Shown here piece after piece: positions 36,448 through 46,001 of a stretch of DNA of 64,000 bases. The DNA comes from an uncultured Thomasclavelia sp. GTDB taxonomy: Bacteria; Bacillota_I; Bacilli_A; Erysipelotrichales; Coprobacillaceae. Every line of letters begins with the position of its first letter. The first letter of the stretch is position 1. The stretch covers positions 1 through 64,000 of the forward strand of contig NZ_CALUXO010000074.1 in assembly GCF_944324745.1 (NCBI RefSeq), given 5' to 3'. A model generated the notes under the pieces. That model had not been told where the DNA came from. It was given only the letters and a program-made list of their open reading frames with translations, and ran no database searches. Position numbers and translations under genes: made by a program.

Positions 36448-37596
36448 TTAAAAACCAAATATTTTTTTAGCCTCAGCCATCTTACTAATAATATCAACAC
36501 CAAAAGGACAATTTTTCATACATTGACCACAGGCAATACAATCACTAGCATGATGTAATAAAGCTTGATAATGTTCTCTTACAGTTTCCGGTACTTCATC
36601 ATGCGCTTTGCATAAGTCAACAAATTTATTAACTTCAGCAATATTGATTCCTTTTACACAAGGAGCGCAATGGCCACAATATACACAATTACCTTTAAAA
36701 GAATGCTTAGGAACATTAGCTAGAACTTCGGCGTAATCTTTTTTAGCATCTGTCGCTGTTTCATATTCTAAACAAGCCTCTAATTCCTCATCATTGTGAC
36801 AGCCTGCCATTACTGATACAACACCAGGACGAGTTAAACAATAATGCAAGCATTGCAATTCTGTCATTTTTACTTTAAATGGTGATAATTTTTCATCAAG
36901 TAAATCACCACCTCCAAATGCTTTCATTACTGTTAAAGCCACATCTTCTTTTTGAGCCAATTCATATAACTCCTGTCGAACTGGATCAATATTGAATAAT
37001 GGCTGTTCATATTTTTTATCATCCCACAGATCATTAACATTTTCTGATGGTGGTAACATATCGTAACAAGGATTGATTGAAAATAAAATAACATCGATTA
37101 ATCCCTTTTTAATTGCTTGAATAGCAATCAAAGGATTATGAGTACTTATCCCAATATGCTTGATTTTACCATTTCTTTTTAGGTCAATTGCATATTGAAT
37201 CACTGGTCCTTCGAATACCTGATCAAAATCATCTTGACTATCAACATAGTGAATCATCCCAATATCAATATAATCAGTGTTTAATCTAGTTAATAAATCT
37301 TCAAAACCAGAAATTACCTCATCCATTTTACGAGTTCTTAAATACTGATTATTTTTCCAATAAGTACATAAATGTCCTTCAATAACCCATTTATCACGCT
37401 GATTTGCTATTGCTTTCCCAAAATTGCTGCGCATATCAGGATTTGGAGCATAAAAATCAATAAAATTTATTCCATTATCACTAGCTTTAGTGACAAAACT
37501 TTTTACTTCTTCAAACGACTTTTTTGCCAACCCCTCACAACCTAAAGCAATTTCACTTACCATGATATCCGTTCTACCCAATTTTTTATATTCCAT
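36448..37596 (-). CDS. Aldo/keto reductase with C-terminal [4Fe-4S] ferredoxin domain
   Basis: The product has 382 residues. An AKR barrel (YKKLGRTDIMVSEIALG at the start; Asp, Tyr and Lys positions in the expected blocks) is followed by a Cys-rich end. CVYCGHCAPC and CIACGQCMKNC would hold two Fe-S clusters. Members are common in anaerobes and use electrons from ferredoxin or NAD(P)H; the substrate is unknown. A MerR-type promoter and a leader hairpin precede the gene. Confidence 0.9.
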   Translation of the reverse strand: MEYKKLGRTDIMVSEIALGCEGLAKKSFEEVKSFVTKASDNGINFIDFYAPNPDMRSNFGKAIANQRDKWVIEGHLCTYWKNNQYLRTRKMDEVISGFEDLLTRLNTDYIDIGMIHYVDSQDDFDQVFEGPVIQYAIDLKRNGKIKHIGISTHNPLIAIQAIKKGLIDVILFSINPCYDMLPPSENVNDLWDDKKYEQPLFNIDPVRQELYELAQKEDVALTVMKAFGGGDLLDEKLSPFKVKMTELQCLHYCLTRPGVVSVMAGCHNDEELEACLEYETATDAKKDYAEVLANVPKHSFKGNCVYCGHCAPCVKGINIAEVNKFVDLCKAHDEVPETVREHYQALLHHASDCIACGQCMKNCPFGVDIISKMAEAKKIFGF

Positions 37597-37621
37597 AAAT
37601 ATCTACCCCGTTTCTTCAAAT

Positions 37622-37640
37622 AAAAAGGGCAATTTTGCCC
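37622..37640 (-). terminator. Leader terminator-like hairpin before the aldo/keto reductase
   Basis: Stem GGGCAA/TTGCCC, then TTTTT on the minus strand, 26 bases before the gene start and downstream of the promoter. A second stem TGTAGTT/AACTACA lies upstream of it in the leader. Confidence 0.6.
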
Positions 37641-37685
37641 TAGAACATGGAATGTAGTTTACTTTAAAGTTTCAACTACAACTGT

Positions 37686-37716
37686 ATTATAACGTTTAAA
37701 GCTTACTTCAAGTCAA
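37686..37716 (-). promoter_or_regulatory. MerR-type promoter (19-bp spacer) for the aldo/keto reductase
   Basis: TTGACT and TATAAT are 19 bases apart. The spacer carries a dyad, CTTGAAGTAAGCTTTAAACG. Over-long spacers with such dyads are the hallmark of MerR-family activator sites. No MerR gene is present in the window. Confidence 0.7.
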
Positions 37717-37793
37717 GTAATTGCCATAAAATAAATCACTAGACTGACTTACCAAATCATAATTCAATTTCAAATATTACTAAATTGATCTAA

Positions 37794-38564
37794 TTAAATT
37801 AATTTAAAGTATTTTAAAGCTTTAACTACTCCATCATGATCAACAGTATCAGTTACATAATCTGCCACATTTTTAACTTCATTATTACTATTACCCATAG
37901 CTACTGCCACATTTACATGTCTTAACATTGGAATATCATTACCGCCATCCCCAAAAGCCATTGTATCTTCTAGATTTAATCCATAATATTCTAAAAACTT
38001 ATCAATTCCATTTTGCTTGGTACCACCTTTAGGAGAAATATCACAAAATAATGGATGCCATCTAGCTGAAATACAATTAGGCATTTGACTTAATAACTCA
38101 TGTTCTTCCTGTTCGCTAATAAAACATTGACACTGATAAATTCGCTGATTAACAACATTACTACAGTCTTTAGCTGGTTGATTATCATTATTAGTAATAC
38201 TATGAATTTCATCAACTCGCCAATCACGAAAATTATAATATTTATCATGTTCTTCAGTAAAGCCACAAGGAATATTATTGCTTGTGACATAGAAAAGTAA
38301 CGTTTCTAAATCCTCTTTACTTATAACATTTTCATAAATCACCCTATCACCTACATAACAATATTGCCCATTTAAAGTAATATAGCCATCAAAAGAGATA
38401 TCTTCTAATACCCCTAAGCCATCTTTCCCCCGTCCTGTAGCAACAAAAATCTTAATTCCTTGTTTCTTTAATTGTTTTAATGCCTCAATAGTTGTACTAG
38501 GAATCTGGTGTGTTTCAAAACTTACCAATGTTCCATCAATATCAAAAAATATCGCTTTTATCAT
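37794..38564 (-). CDS. Cof-type HAD-superfamily hydrolase
   Basis: The product has 256 residues. Motif I is FFDIDGTLVSFE and motif IV is AFGDGGNDIPML. It is a paralogue of the HAD gene at 34726 in architecture but not close in sequence. It begins one base after the glycerate kinase stop, so the two are translationally coupled. It may act on a phosphate ester from the same pathway. Confidence 0.9.
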   Translation of the reverse strand: MIKAIFFDIDGTLVSFETHQIPSTTIEALKQLKKQGIKIFVATGRGKDGLGVLEDISFDGYITLNGQYCYVGDRVIYENVISKEDLETLLFYVTSNNIPCGFTEEHDKYYNFRDWRVDEIHSITNNDNQPAKDCSNVVNQRIYQCQCFISEQEEHELLSQMPNCISARWHPLFCDISPKGGTKQNGIDKFLEYYGLNLEDTMAFGDGGNDIPMLRHVNVAVAMGNSNNEVKNVADYVTDTVDHDGVVKALKYFKLI

Positions 38565-38565
38565 T

Positions 38566-39714
38566 TTATTTTTCTCCTATTTTTATTTTCAATAATCTAA
38601 ATATTTGTTCCACTGTTTCTACCATATTATTCCAGGCATTTTCCTTATTCATAGCTTCTTGCAAAGTAGTTAATTTTCTTACAATTGGAAAATAAGCATC
38701 AATTCCTGCTTGATTACAAGCTCGCGCTTCAGGCGTCACACTGCCGGCCAAAGCAATTACTGGTTTACAATATTGCTTAGCTAATTTACTGACTCCAATT
38801 GGCGCTTTACCCATTGCTGTTTGATAATCTAAACAACCTTCACCTGTAATTACTAAATTGGCATCTTGTAACTCTGAGGCTAGATCTATAGCTTCTAAAA
38901 CTAACTTAATACCAGATTCTAGTTTTGCATTAGTAAAAGTTAAAAAGGCAAAGCCCAGACCACCGGCAGCTCCAGTTCCTGGATAATTAGGATCACTATC
39001 AGGATATTTATTTTTTACTATCTTAGAAAAATGATCTAGCCAATTATCAAGTTCAACGACCATTTCAAAGTTAGCTCCCTTTTGTGGTCCAAAAATATAA
39101 CTAGCCCCATTTTTACCACATAGAGGATTAATTACATCACAGGCAATATTAAACTGACATTCTGATAGTCCGGAAATTACATTTTGATCATCAATCTTAA
39201 CTAAATCTTTTAATCCAATAGCACCTAAAGAAATTGGCTGATTATTATGATCCAATAAATCAAAACCTAAGGCTTGTAACATTCCGATACCACCATCATT
39301 AGTCGCACTACCACCAATTCCAATAATAAAATTACGACATCCATTATCAATGGCATCTTTGATCATTTCACCTAAGCCATAGGTAGTGGTATAATAAGGA
39401 TTTCTTTTTTCTTCGGGTACTAGAGTTATCCCAGCTACACTGGCCATTTCCATAATAGCTAATTGTTTATCTTCGATTATTCCATATTGACTATCGATTT
39501 TTTCTTTTAAAGGACCGGTTACCTGGACCTGTTTTAATTTTCCATGCAAACCATTAACTAAAGCAGCAACCGTCCCTTCACCACCATCAGCTAAAGGTTT
39601 AACTACTACTTCGATTGTTGGATCAACTAAATGGATGCCCTCTTCGATGGCCTCACCAGCTTCCATTGATGTCAGACTTCCCTTCAACGAATCAATTGCA
39701 ACTACAACTTTCAT
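38566..39714 (-). CDS. glxK: Glycerate kinase (GlxK/GarK family)
   Basis: The product has 382 residues from ATG 39714, with GGGGTG eight bases upstream; a GTG three codons earlier is less likely. VVAIDSLKGSLTSMEAGEAI, cut here to its core DSLKGSLTS, and GIGGSATNDGG identify the family. It phosphorylates D-glycerate to 2-phosphoglycerate (or 3-). The 2-hydroxyacid dehydrogenase at 17322 could supply glycerate, but the two genes are 20 kb apart. Confidence 0.93.
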   Translation of the reverse strand: MKVVVAIDSLKGSLTSMEAGEAIEEGIHLVDPTIEVVVKPLADGGEGTVAALVNGLHGKLKQVQVTGPLKEKIDSQYGIIEDKQLAIMEMASVAGITLVPEEKRNPYYTTTYGLGEMIKDAIDNGCRNFIIGIGGSATNDGGIGMLQALGFDLLDHNNQPISLGAIGLKDLVKIDDQNVISGLSECQFNIACDVINPLCGKNGASYIFGPQKGANFEMVVELDNWLDHFSKIVKNKYPDSDPNYPGTGAAGGLGFAFLTFTNAKLESGIKLVLEAIDLASELQDANLVITGEGCLDYQTAMGKAPIGVSKLAKQYCKPVIALAGSVTPEARACNQAGIDAYFPIVRKLTTLQEAMNKENAWNNMVETVEQIFRLLKIKIGEK

Positions 39715-39772
39715 TAATTTCACCCCATTATTTATAAAACAAAGAAATCAAGTCGTTATGACCTGATTGATA

Positions 39773-40966
39773 CTAAACTTTTTCTGTCGCCAGGATAACA
39801 ATTACTGCACCAAAGATTGATAAAATAACCCCAACCAATAATACTTGATTTACACTAATTACATCTAATAAAACACCGCCAATTAAGTTAGCAAAGACAC
39901 CAGAAACTGTCATCGATGTGGTAACAAATGATTGTCCTTTAGTAATATCTGACTTGTCAACTTTACAATTAACATAATGTACAGAAGCCGGTATAAACAA
40001 TGCAAATGCTCCCATTTGGAAAATTTGAGCAATATAAATCATAATCATGTCACTGGCAAAATAAGTTATTGCGTGTTTTACTAAAAACATAGCAATTGAT
40101 ATTTTAATCAAAGTGCCACAGTTTACTTTTTTAACTAACTGATTGAAATATGCCATAGTTGGTAATTCCAGCATTGCTGCTAAAAAGACAGCATTTCCCA
40201 TATCACTACTATTACCACCAACATTAGTAATTATTTGAATAAAGAAATTATTGATGATAGTATGAGCAAAATAAACAAAGACAAATCCAAATAATAATAA
40301 CAGGAATTTTTTATATTTTTTGGCAAAACCTAATAAACTAGTATTTTCTTCAACCAATGTTTCTTCTGTTTCTTCCTCAACTTTGGCTTCAATTGATTGC
40401 GCTCCTTTTGGTAAAACAAAAGTATAAACAACAATAAATAACAAAACATTAAAAATAACATAACATAATGGCAATAAATCTGGATTGAACCATTCAACAA
40501 CATAACCTAATGCAATTGAAGTTACTGCATAAGCAACTGATCCTAATCCTCTAGCAGCCCCAAAGTTAATATTGATATTATATTTTTCAAAAATGAAAGC
40601 TAAAGTATTAACTAAAGGCTGTATCGTTGTTTCCAGTGTAAAAATTGAAACAATTAGAATAAAGATAATAGTTTGATTGGCCGGTAAAATCAACAAAGCA
40701 ACTGATAAAACAATTGCGATAGCTACAATCGTGGTAATAATTTTACGAATCTCAATATTTTTGTGATTATCAGCAAATGTAGCTAATGCTGGTTGCAAAA
40801 ATACTGCTAAGATACTACAAAGAGATAAAATAATTCCAATTGTTGAATTAGAAAACCCTTTGTAGAGCAAATAAACTGATGCATATCCCATCATCGCAGC
40901 AAAGGCTGCAAAATAAAATACCTGGCTGGCAATGTACTTAATGTTTAAACTTCTTGAACTATTCAT
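39773..40966 (-). CDS. MFS transporter (MFS_1-like, 12 TM)
   Basis: The product has 397 residues with two six-helix halves and a charged central loop (residues about 200-215, with EAKVEEETEETLVEE). The N-terminal half shows FADNHKN, a variant of the MFS loop 2-3 motif. It resembles the LacY/nucleoside-type branch. Substrate unknown. GAGGTAG precedes ATG. It is a probable single-gene unit upstream of the glycerate kinase on the same strand. Confidence 0.85.
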   Translation of the reverse strand: MNSSRSLNIKYIASQVFYFAAFAAMMGYASVYLLYKGFSNSTIGIILSLCSILAVFLQPALATFADNHKNIEIRKIITTIVAIAIVLSVALLILPANQTIIFILIVSIFTLETTIQPLVNTLAFIFEKYNININFGAARGLGSVAYAVTSIALGYVVEWFNPDLLPLCYVIFNVLLFIVVYTFVLPKGAQSIEAKVEEETEETLVEENTSLLGFAKKYKKFLLLLFGFVFVYFAHTIINNFFIQIITNVGGNSSDMGNAVFLAAMLELPTMAYFNQLVKKVNCGTLIKISIAMFLVKHAITYFASDMIMIYIAQIFQMGAFALFIPASVHYVNCKVDKSDITKGQSFVTTSMTVSGVFANLIGGVLLDVISVNQVLLVGVILSIFGAVIVILATEKV

Positions 40967-41175
40967 AAATCTCTACCTCTTTTTAAACGCTTACATTATC
41001 TATACTATATCATAATTGTAACCGACTAGAAAAATTTTTCAAATATAGAAATAAAAATAAAATATTTAATGTAAAAAATTTATCAAATTTAATTATTCTT
41101 CATTTTCATTAAATAGTACCACTAGAGTATCACCTTAACATAACTTGAATTGAATTATTTTTATAATCGAATCAG

Positions 41176-41204
41176 TTGACAAATCACCTGTTTCCAATTA
41201 TGAT
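41176..41204 (+). promoter_or_regulatory. gpmA promoter
   Basis: TTGACA and TATGAT are separated by 17 bases, a near-consensus sigma-A promoter. Confidence 0.85.
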
Positions 41205-41212
41205 TTAATTAA

Positions 41213-41230
41213 AGTTAGCGTACGCTAACT
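41213..41230 (+). promoter_or_regulatory. Perfect 18-bp palindrome at the gpmA transcription start
   Basis: AGTTAGCGTACGCTAACT is fully symmetric and starts about nine bases after the -10, so it overlaps the start of the transcript. It fits a repressor operator or a 5' mRNA hairpin. It is not followed by a U-run. Confidence 0.6.
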
Positions 41231-41248
41231 ACATAGGAGGAAAAGACA

Positions 41249-41995
41249 ATGAAACTAGTATTAGTACGTCATGGAGAAAGTGAGTGGAATAAATTAAATC
41301 TATTTACAGGCTGGAGCGATGTCGATTTAAGCAAAGATGGCCATGAAGAAGCTAAACAGGCAGGAATCATTTTAAAACAGGAAGGTTATGATTTTGATGT
41401 ATGTTATACCTCATATTTAAAAAGAGCTATCCATACCTTAGACCATATTTTAACAGAAATGGATCGCTGTTATTTGCCCGTACATAAAAACTGGCTACTA
41501 AACGAACGCCATTATGGAGCATTGCAGGGGTTAAATAAATCAGAAACTGCCGAAAAATATGGTGAACGGCAAGTAAAGATCTGGCGCCGTTCTTTTGATG
41601 TTTTACCACCAGCTCTAGATGAAAACGACCAGCTTAATCCTAAGAATTTACCAATGTATCAAAATATTGATCCTAGTAGATTACCTAATTGTGAAAGCTT
41701 AGAAACTACAATTGACCGCGTAATTCCCTATTTTAATGATGTCATCAAAAAAGATATGGAAGCTAATAAACAAGTATTAATTGTAGCTCATGGTAACTCC
41801 CTTCGAGCTTTAGTTAAATATTTTGAACAATTATCTAATGAAGAAATAATTGAAGTTAATATTCCAACGGGAATCCCCTTAGTTTATGAATTTGATAATA
41901 ATTTTAATCTAATTGATCACTATTATTTAGGTGATGCTGCTATGTTGCAAGCTAAAATGGAAACCGTCGCTAATCAAGGAAAAAAGAAGGGATGA
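41249..41995 (+). CDS. gpmA: 2,3-bisphosphoglycerate-dependent phosphoglycerate mutase
   Basis: The product has 248 residues. [18 protein letters not shown] holds the phosphorylated His, and [10 protein letters not shown] holds the second His. The length and internal block [13 protein letters not shown] confirm GpmA. It interconverts 3- and 2-phosphoglycerate. AGGAGG precedes ATG. Stop is TGA. A tiny membrane-protein gene follows after three bases. Confidence 0.97.
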   Translation: MKLVLVRHGESEWNKLNLFTGWSDVDLSKDGHEEAKQAGIILKQEGYDFDVCYTSYLKRAIHTLDHILTEMDRCYLPVHKNWLLNERHYGALQGLNKSETAEKYGERQVKIWRRSFDVLPPALDENDQLNPKNLPMYQNIDPSRLPNCESLETTIDRVIPYFNDVIKKDMEANKQVLIVAHGNSLRALVKYFEQLSNEEIIEVNIPTGIPLVYEFDNNFNLIDHYYLGDAAMLQAKMETVANQGKKKG

Positions 41996-41998
41996 TTT

Positions 41999-42100
41999 AT
42001 GATTTTAAGTTTATTATTTTTAACTGTTATTATTATCAGTGTTTTGACAATAAAATCAAAATTTAAAAAAATTGTTTATAAACACTGCCATCAAAACTAA
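41999..42100 (+). CDS. Small single-span membrane protein, 33 residues
   Basis: ATG 41999 follows AGAAGGGATG, which overlaps the end of gpmA. The product has one hydrophobic helix (LSLLFLTVIIISVLTI) and a basic tail (KSKFKKIVYKHCHQN). A terminator follows within 30 bases, so it is likely co-transcribed with gpmA. Function unknown. A chance frame cannot be excluded, but the helix-plus-basic-tail topology is typical of real small proteins. Confidence 0.55.
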   Translation: MILSLLFLTVIIISVLTIKSKFKKIVYKHCHQN

Positions 42101-42129
42101 AACACCTCTATTATGATATCCCCTTTTAA

Positions 42130-42154
42130 ACATCAGAGTTGCTCTGATGTTTTT
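42130..42154 (+). terminator. gpmA operon terminator
   Basis: Stem CATCAGAG-TTG-CTCTGATG followed by TTTTTATTT. Confidence 0.88.
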
Positions 42155-42221
42155 ATTTCATTGTCTAAATGGCAAGTATATTTTTGTGGCATTTAGGTTA
42201 AACTGATTATAGGTGAACTAT

Positions 42222-42386
42222 ATGTATTATCAAAATCTTCATGAAATGATCAATGAAAGCATGTCCTCACGTCAATATTTTCTTAATCTGCCAGTTAACA
42301 CCCAAGTGAAATTACATCAATACAATTCTTGCATCCATACTTTATTTCAGCTGCATTATTTCGTTGAACATATTGATTTGTTATAA
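42222..42386 (+). CDS. Small hypothetical protein, 54 residues
   Basis: ATG 42222 has only a modest ribosome site (AGGTGA, about five bases upstream). The product starts MYYQNLHEMINESMSS and is rich in His, Tyr and Leu with one Cys. It is predicted helical and has no membrane segment. A terminator follows at 42414-42442. I do not recognise the family. Placement between two terminators supports a separate small transcript. Confidence 0.5.
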   Translation: MYYQNLHEMINESMSSRQYFLNLPVNTQVKLHQYNSCIHTLFQLHYFVEHIDLL

Positions 42387-42413
42387 CAGATAACCAAAAC
42401 AACTTAAAAATTA

Positions 42414-42442
42414 AAAGAAGATACAAAACTAGTATCTTCTTT
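42414..42442. terminator. Bidirectional terminator
   Basis: Perfect stem AAAGAAGATAC/GTATCTTCTTT with a seven-base loop. Confidence 0.8.
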
Positions 42443-42562
42443 ATCTATAGGCAAATATTTAGCTAAACCTAAAAAATATAACTAAAAATTAGTAATCTAA
42501 GACATAAATAAACTATAAAACGTTAAGTTAATCTGTACTCAAGCTATTTTCAATCTAATTAA

Positions 42563-43411
42563 TTACCGTGGATTTTTACCAATATAAATTAATTTTACTT
42601 TTATTCCAGTATTAATTGAAATCGATGATTTAGCATCTAAGAACAAATTACGATATCCACGACATAATTCATCATTTACATCTAAATATATCTTTTTGCT
42701 GACATTATTAGCATAATATTCAAAATAGCCACTTCCAGCAATCACCTGGATATCATACCAGCCACTAGGATAATTGATTTCATCAAAATACATTCCAGCC
42801 ATTAAAGTCAATTCTTGTTTGGCTTTAACTAAGTCATTAGCAGGTTTTGGTTTTACTTTTTGTAATTCATTCTTTTTCTTTGGTAACGGACCATTTAATA
42901 AAGATTCTAACAAATCACCAATCAGATCTTCTTCATCTTCTTCCTCTTCAATTTTATCAATCTGATCATTATGATTAATATTTTTTTCTAATTCATTTAG
43001 TTGATGACAATACTCAATAATTCCACGAGCCCAGCCCTCACCTTTGTTTTTACAAACAGCTAATTCGTCATCATCATTAGGGAAAATTCCAATCATATAT
43101 CTTTTTTCATTATAATGGCGATCACGAATTAATAAATAAACAGCATCTAATTCAATTTTGATATCATTATCATTACCATTTAATAATGACATTAAATATA
43201 TCATTTCATCCCTTTCTAAATTGATTCCATGACCATAGTTACCACCAGCTTTGATCGTTACTGCATCATATGATTCAACAATACATAATACATCACTAAT
43301 ATCACTATATAAGTAACTATCCTGGTTAATAATGATATTTTTTTGATTATATAATACATTAAATTCTTTATATCCAATTTGACTTAATAAATTATTTACT
43401 TTCTCCATCAT
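42563..43411 (-). CDS. Hypothetical protein, 282 residues
   Basis: The start at 43411 is chosen because AGGAGTGATTAT precedes two adjacent ATGs; a longer in-frame start at 43516 overlaps the upstream gene and lacks a ribosome site. An N-terminal globular part of about 140 residues is followed by an acidic stretch (KIEEEEDEEDLIGDL, residues about 160-175). A basic linker (PKKKNELQKVKPKP) comes next. A C-terminal beta-rich part contains GWYDIQVIAGSGYFEYY. That end resembles small bacterial domains that bind or display ligands, but I cannot name it. No signal peptide. Confidence 0.6.
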   Translation of the reverse strand: MMEKVNNLLSQIGYKEFNVLYNQKNIIINQDSYLYSDISDVLCIVESYDAVTIKAGGNYGHGINLERDEMIYLMSLLNGNDNDIKIELDAVYLLIRDRHYNEKRYMIGIFPNDDDELAVCKNKGEGWARGIIEYCHQLNELEKNINHNDQIDKIEEEEDEEDLIGDLLESLLNGPLPKKKNELQKVKPKPANDLVKAKQELTLMAGMYFDEINYPSGWYDIQVIAGSGYFEYYANNVSKKIYLDVNDELCRGYRNLFLDAKSSISINTGIKVKLIYIGKNPR

Positions 43412-43481
43412 ATAATCACTCCTTTGTTTTATTATACTTAAATTGTAAGTCAATAATGTAAACACAATATTAATTATACTA

Positions 43482-44297
43482 TCATCCAAGTAAAAATTCA
43501 GCAAATAATAAATCATGATCGGAAAAAGATGATTTTTTTACTGCCCGATCAATTAACTTAAACTCACTGGAATAATAAATATTATCAGGAGAGCCAAAAC
43601 TTCCATAAGTCATCAAAGCCTCATCATCATTAACACTTGCCATGATATCAGTTTTCCAGCGTTCATTATATCCATAAAAATAATTAAAATCCCCAGCTAA
43701 AATAACTGGACGTTTAAAATCAATATTTTTTTCAATAAAATCTAATTGACTGGCATGATAACTATCATAAGCAACATGAGTATTATAAATATCAATTTCC
43801 TGCATACCATATTTAACCGTTGTCTTAGTTAAAACTCGGGGCTCATGAAAAAGACTATTTGGCATTAATTTAGAAGAAACTGCTGTAATAGGATACTTAC
43901 TTAAAATTCCTATTCCATAATAACCATTTATAATCCACATCGTTGAATAAAAATGATAATATGTATACCCCGCTTTTGCAGCCAACTCACTTACCATATC
44001 ATAATTTCCAGAACGCCAGGCATTTTGATCAACTTCTTGTAAACAGATAATATCTAAATTTAAGTCTTGAATATCGGTAACAAAATTATCAACCGCCTCA
44101 TAACTATAATTTAAAGAATGAACATTATAAGTGCCAATTCGAAGATGATTATCGGTGTTTATCGTTTCATTGAAATCATCTATCTTAAAATCATATTCAC
44201 TGGCATAAACGCTATAATAAAATCTTCCTGCCAAAGATACCGCTATTAAAATAACTACTAACGTAATGGTCATAACCACTTTCATCACCTTTTTCAT
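43482..44297 (-). CDS. Membrane-anchored endonuclease/exonuclease/phosphatase (EEP) family protein
   Basis: The product has 271 residues from ATG 44297; a TTG six codons upstream is possible. Residues about 5-25 (MTITLVVILIAVSLAG) form a signal anchor, so the domain faces outside. EEP motifs: RIGTYNVHS, CLQEVDQ (Glu), AGDFNYFYG (Asp/Asn) and the terminal SDHDLLFAEF (Asp-His). Substrates in this superfamily include phospholipids, inositol phosphates and DNA. An extracellular phosphodiesterase role is likely. Confidence 0.85.
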   Translation of the reverse strand: MKKVMKVVMTITLVVILIAVSLAGRFYYSVYASEYDFKIDDFNETINTDNHLRIGTYNVHSLNYSYEAVDNFVTDIQDLNLDIICLQEVDQNAWRSGNYDMVSELAAKAGYTYYHFYSTMWIINGYYGIGILSKYPITAVSSKLMPNSLFHEPRVLTKTTVKYGMQEIDIYNTHVAYDSYHASQLDFIEKNIDFKRPVILAGDFNYFYGYNERWKTDIMASVNDDEALMTYGSFGSPDNIYYSSEFKLIDRAVKKSSFSDHDLLFAEFLLG

Positions 44298-44393
44298 CAA
44301 ATCACCTGCCTGCAACTTAACCTAAAGTTAATATTAAGTATAAAACTTAAAGTCTAGTTTAAGTCAAGAAAAAATCCCAGATAATTATTATAT

Positions 44394-45203
44394 CTAGGAT
44401 TTATTAACATATTTTAAATAATCTTTATCTTTATCCTTTTTTCGAGGAATAAATCTTCTTAAAAATTTAAATGTGTTAGGAAATTTAATTGAAAAGAATC
44501 CAAAAACACTAAATACGATTGCCCCAATAAAATTGACAAACAAATCACCAATGGTATCAATCAACCCAATATCAATATAACCAGCTAATTGTTTCCCATT
44601 GACAATTACTTCAGTTATATTTTTAAAATCATACCGACCACCACCTAATAATCTGGCATTATTTAATGTTGTGATCAATGTATCTTTTTGAGTATTCATT
44701 CCAAAAAGATTATCCATACTAAATTCAAAAAATTCCCAGATAACACCAATTGTCATCGAAAAACAAAAAGCAATTAATGCCACAAAGAATGGTGATAACT
44801 CAAATTTTACACGATCACTTTTATTTAAAAGGTCAACTAAAGAAAAACCAATTCCAGCAACGATAAAACCATTAATCGTATGTAGCATAGTATCCCATTG
44901 TGGGAAAATTGAATAATAATTATTTACTTCCCCTAAAATTTCAGCTGAGAAAATAAATAAAAGAATAATTATTTCCAAAGTTGATGGCAATTCCACTTTA
45001 AAAGTAACTTGGAAAAAACTAGGCACTACTAACAGCAATAATGTCAATAAACAAGTAAATACATTTTCATAATTACCACGCCAAAATTGTAAAATAGCTG
45101 TAGCAATAACTAATAATCTTAGTGACATATAAACTATAAAAGATGCCCGGTGTTCATGGGTTTCCATCAACAATGCTTTTGACATTCTTCTTAATTTACT
45201 CAT
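44394..45203 (-). CDS. DUF2238-like membrane protein (paralogue 1)
   Basis: The product has 269 residues and about seven membrane segments. It contains WDTMLHTINGF, then GVIWEFFEFSMDNL, then a TIGDLFVN segment. Conserved Asp, His and Glu residues sit within membrane helices. This D-H ... WEFFE ... D layout is shared with the protein at 52910. It fits the YjdF/DUF2238 family. Function unknown; the intramembrane acidic and His residues could bind metal or carry protons. The C-terminus is strongly basic. Confidence 0.75.
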   Translation of the reverse strand: MSKLRRMSKALLMETHEHRASFIVYMSLRLLVIATAILQFWRGNYENVFTCLLTLLLLVVPSFFQVTFKVELPSTLEIIILLFIFSAEILGEVNNYYSIFPQWDTMLHTINGFIVAGIGFSLVDLLNKSDRVKFELSPFFVALIAFCFSMTIGVIWEFFEFSMDNLFGMNTQKDTLITTLNNARLLGGGRYDFKNITEVIVNGKQLAGYIDIGLIDTIGDLFVNFIGAIVFSVFGFFSIKFPNTFKFLRRFIPRKKDKDKDYLKYVNKS

Positions 45204-45349
45204 CCGTATCCTTCCTTATTTTATATATTTGCTTTTTATTATACCAAATTCAAAATAAATGAAAAGAATATATCTCAAATATTTAGATTTACCATATTTC
45301 AATAATTTCCAGTTATCCCAATTTATATAAAACTATATCAAATACTCAT

Positions 45350-45372
45350 AAAAAAGGCAGTAACAACTGCCT
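45350..45372 (-). terminator. mntP terminator
   Basis: Stem AGGCAGT-AACA-ACTGCCT, followed on the minus strand by TTTTTTATG. It overlaps the mntP stop codon. Confidence 0.85.
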
Positions 45373-45931
45373 AGAAAAATAAATGTTCAATCAATATTTT
45401 TGTTCCCATCAAAATTAAAATAATACCACCAGCAAGTTCGGCTTTATTTTTATATTTCTTACCAAAAACATTACCAACTTTTACCCCAATAATACAGATG
45501 ATAAAAGTAATCACTCCAATTAAAGTAACTGAAGTTAATAAAGAAACTTCAAAAAAAGCAAAAGTAATTCCTACTGCCAAAGCATCGATACTTGTGGCAA
45601 TCGCCAACATAAATAAATCACCAATTCTTAATTTACTGTCCTCTAATTCATCACTATCATCTTCAAAAGCTTCCTTGATCATACTAGCTCCAATGATACC
45701 TAATAAAATAAAAGCAATCCAATGATCAATTGCAGCAATTTTACTGGCAAATGTAGTACCCAAAAGATAACCTAATGCCGGCATCAATGCCTGAAATACC
45801 CCGAAAAATCCGGCAATGATAATCGCCTGGCGATAATTCATCTTCCGCATAGCCAAGCCTTTACAAATTGAAACTGCAAAAGCATCCATAGCCAGCCCGA
45901 CTCCAATTAATGCAATTTCAATTAACGACAT
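45371..45931 (-). CDS. mntP: Manganese efflux pump MntP
   Basis: The product has 186 residues and six membrane helices in two repeats. AMDAFAVSICKGL and ATSIDALAVGITFAF carry the paired Asp residues of the family. It exports Mn(II) at high concentration. The manganese riboswitch in its leader confirms the role. Confidence 0.96.
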   Translation of the reverse strand: MSLIEIALIGVGLAMDAFAVSICKGLAMRKMNYRQAIIIAGFFGVFQALMPALGYLLGTTFASKIAAIDHWIAFILLGIIGASMIKEAFEDDSDELEDSKLRIGDLFMLAIATSIDALAVGITFAFFEVSLLTSVTLIGVITFIICIIGVKVGNVFGKKYKNKAELAGGIILILMGTKILIEHLFF

Positions 45932-46001
45932 AAGCTAACTCCTTTACCAATATTCTTCATTTTTCCACTTTCCTTTCCTTCAAGTTTTTCCCATTGAAAA
46001 A

